Below are positions 62,531 through 64,000 of a stretch of 64,000 nt of DNA, piece after piece. The stretch's first letter is position 1; each line of letters starts with the position of its first letter. Both the position numbers and the translations under genes were made by a program. Source of the stretch: Salinirussus salinus (GTDB lineage: Archaea; Halobacteriota; Halobacteria; Halobacteriales; Haloarculaceae); NCBI RefSeq assembly GCF_009831455.1, contig NZ_WOWO01000002.1, positions 930,001-994,000 on the forward strand, in the 5' to 3' direction. The notes under the pieces are model-generated. The model searched no databases and was not told the origin of the DNA. It was given only the letters and a program-made list of their open reading frames with translations.

Positions 62531-63256
62531 ATGGCAACGGCTGGCGTCGGCGCCCGGGTCGAGAAGCTGGTCGCGCGCTACGTCGGCGGCCGGGTTCCCG
62601 ACAGCGAGGGGCTGCCCCGCTACGTCGCACCCCTCCCCGAGTGGCTCGAGGACATCGGGCTCCGGCTGGCCTGGCCGGTCGTCCTCGTCAATCTCGCCGG
62701 CACCGCCTTCGGCTTCTGGTACTACCGGTTCCAGCTCGCGGACACCTCACTGGTCGCCTGGCCGGTGGTTCCCGACAGCCCGGTGGCGACGCTGTTCATC
62801 GCGCTCTCGCTGGCGGCCTGGCGGCTGGACGTCCGTGCCGGACCGCTACACGTCCTCGCCTTCTTCGGCTGTATCAAGCTGGGGGCCTGGACCCCCTACG
62901 TCCAGCTCTTTTTGAACGGTCCCGGCGGGATCGCTGCCTGGCTGTACTGGTTTTTGATTCTCAGCCACGCCGCGATGGTCGTCGAGGCCTTCCTGATCCA
63001 CCGGTACGCCAGCTTCACCGTCGGGTCGGTGGCCGTCGCCGCCCTCTGGTACGGCTTCAACGACGTGGTCGACTACTTCTGGCCCCTTGTCGGTGACTTC
63101 CACCACACGGTTCTGCGTGCGGAGGCCACCGGGACGGGCATCAGCCACGCCCTGCCCGCACACGGCTACGCGGCCGCGTGTGCGGTCGTGCTCACCTTCG
63201 CCTGCATCTTCTTCGCGCTGTCGACGCGAGTCGAGAAACTGAAGGCCGGCGGGTGA
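62531..63256 (+). CDS. DUF1405 family membrane protein
   Basis: The 241-residue product from ATG 62531 has five or six membrane helices and the DUF1405 pattern: N-L-A-G-T-A-F-G-F-W-Y-Y, then the later Y-G-F-N-D-V-V-D-Y-F. Function unknown. It is divergent from pdxS (132 nt). An in-frame extension upstream is antisense to pdxS. Confidence 0.88.
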   Translation: MATAGVGARVEKLVARYVGGRVPDSEGLPRYVAPLPEWLEDIGLRLAWPVVLVNLAGTAFGFWYYRFQLADTSLVAWPVVPDSPVATLFIALSLAAWRLDVRAGPLHVLAFFGCIKLGAWTPYVQLFLNGPGGIAAWLYWFLILSHAAMVVEAFLIHRYASFTVGSVAVAALWYGFNDVVDYFWPLVGDFHHTVLRAEATGTGISHALPAHGYAAACAVVLTFACIFFALSTRVEKLKAGG

Positions 63257-63291
63257 ACCGACGCGGCAGGCCCGGCAGGCGGCACGCCCAG

Positions 63292-63693
63292 CTAGCTCAG
63301 TTCGCGCTTGAAGACCTCGTCCGGGCGGATCCGCAGGATCACCCGCTCGGACTGGATGGGGTTGGGGTACTCCTGGTCCATGTACCGCTGTGCGAGTTCG
63401 TCGATGTGCTCGCGGGCGCCCTCGGTCGTCGTCTCCTCGACTTCACCGGTCACCGACAGATAGCGGTAGGGGTTGTCGGGGTCGACCATGCTCGCGGCCA
63501 CCCGCGGGTCCTCGGCGACGTTTTTCGCCTTCCGGCGGTGTCGTTCGGTGTTGACCAGCAGCCGGTCGTCGTCGGCGTCGTAGTCGACCCAGACCGGCGT
63601 GTTGTGTGGCCTGCCGTCCGGGAGCATCGTCACCACGTGGGCGATCGTCGGCTTCTCGAACAGGTCGTGGAATGTTTCCGGGATCTCCGGCAT
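63292..63693 (-). CDS. Pyridoxamine 5'-phosphate oxidase-fold (FMN/F420-binding) protein
   Basis: The 133-residue product from ATG 63693 is a small split-barrel with V-T-M-L-P-D-G-R-P-H-N-T-P-V-W and R-R-K-A-K-N-V. This group binds FMN or F420 and often reduces quinones or unknown substrates. A role in B6 metabolism should not be assumed from the name. Convergent to DUF1405, 35 nt apart. Confidence 0.87.
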   Translation of the reverse strand: MPEIPETFHDLFEKPTIAHVVTMLPDGRPHNTPVWVDYDADDDRLLVNTERHRRKAKNVAEDPRVAASMVDPDNPYRYLSVTGEVEETTTEGAREHIDELAQRYMDQEYPNPIQSERVILRIRPDEVFKRELS

Positions 63694-63796
63694 CACCGGG
63701 AGGTGTCGCGCCTGCCTAATCAGCCTGCGGGTCGGCGCGGCCGGGTCGGGGTCCGCGGCACGCGACCGCCGCCCGCAGAGGGGCGCCGCCCGTGGC

Positions 63797-64000
63797 TCAG
63801 AGGTCGAGGTCGGCGTCCTCGCCGTTGCGGGAGTGAGAGCGGACCCACAGCTGCCCGATCCGCGAGAGTCGGGTCCGGTAGGACTTGCCGTGTGCCTCCT
63901 GTTCGATGTACCCCTTGCCGCCCGGACCGAGCCTGTCGACATTGTAAATGACCTTCGACCGGAAGGAGTCGGTGTACTCCTCGCCGAGCTCGCGGGCCAG
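63797..64000 (-). CDS. 3' end of an unidentified gene (winged-helix-like)
   Basis: The last 67 codons of a minus-strand gene enter from beyond the right edge. The readable part includes L-A-R-E-L-G-E-E-Y-T, G-G-K-G-Y-I-E-Q-E-A-H-G and R-L-S-R-I-G-Q-L-W-V, then an acidic tail. It looks like the end of a winged-helix DNA-binding protein. I cannot name it without the N-terminal part. Confidence 0.6.
   Translation of the reverse strand: MARELGEEYTDSFRSKVIYNVDRLGPGGKGYIEQEAHGKSYRTRLSRIGQLWVRSHSRNGEDADLDL

Overview
The window is a 64 kb piece of a haloarchaeal chromosome (class Halobacteria; I cannot name the genus). Reasons: very high G+C (one typical core line, 18601-18660, counts 45 G/C of 60), acidic predicted proteins, many leaderless genes with a TATA-like box about 27 nt before the start codon, and typical haloarchaeal families (HTH-10 regulator, Tfx, KaiC-like ATPase, J-domain/ferredoxin fusion, split glycine decarboxylase, MobB-MoaE fusion, CGCGG peptide). 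No rRNA, tRNA, CRISPR array, integrase or intact insertion sequence was seen.

Layout. 0-6.3 kb: thioesterase and a molybdenum-cofactor block (moaC, moaA, two moeA-type genes, a mobB-moaE fusion). 6.3-16.1 kb: DoxX protein, SRPBCC protein, an HTH-10 regulator, a tight three-gene operon (radical SAM/SPASM enzyme, CGCGG-type candidate modified peptide, conserved unknown), a zinc-ribbon/Gln-Gly-repeat membrane protein, cupins, a heme-copper/NnrS-like membrane protein and small proteins. Four starts in this stretch carry a 12-bp (near-)palindrome at an almost constant 37-39 nt upstream. 16.1-31.0 kb: GlmU-like enzyme, two tiny zinc ribbons, a 1290-aa multi-sensor kinase, gcvPA-gcvPB, a LOV-type kinase divergent from a KaiC-like ATPase, flavin reductase, J-domain ferredoxin, and a Rieske protein coupled to an amidohydrolase.

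31.0-44.3 kb is an accessory region of visibly lower G+C (two counted lines give 33 of 60). It holds CPBP proteases (one broken), membrane proteins, an alpha/beta hydrolase, a gene fragment with an intact paralogue, a DabAB-type inorganic-carbon system with a degenerate beta-carbonic-anhydrase-like protein, an amidohydrolase and an Lrp-type regulator. It lies between gcvT-gcvH (44.3-45.8 kb) and gcvPA-gcvPB (21.8-24.5 kb), all on the minus strand in the order T-H-(gap)-PA-PB, as if one operon had been split.

46-64 kb: Tfx regulator divergent from a molybdate/tungstate ABC transporter (which would feed the cofactor block), UspA, ferritin-like protein, S2P and HtpX proteases, CocE-type hydrolase, NYN protein, TatD-type hydrolase, homoserine kinase, MscS channel, YqjF, DCC protein, pdxS, DUF1405, a PNPOx-fold protein and the 3' end of one more gene. 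Upstream of homoserine kinase lies a striking array of five perfect hairpins, each with a three-base loop, three of them enclosed by an outer inverted repeat.
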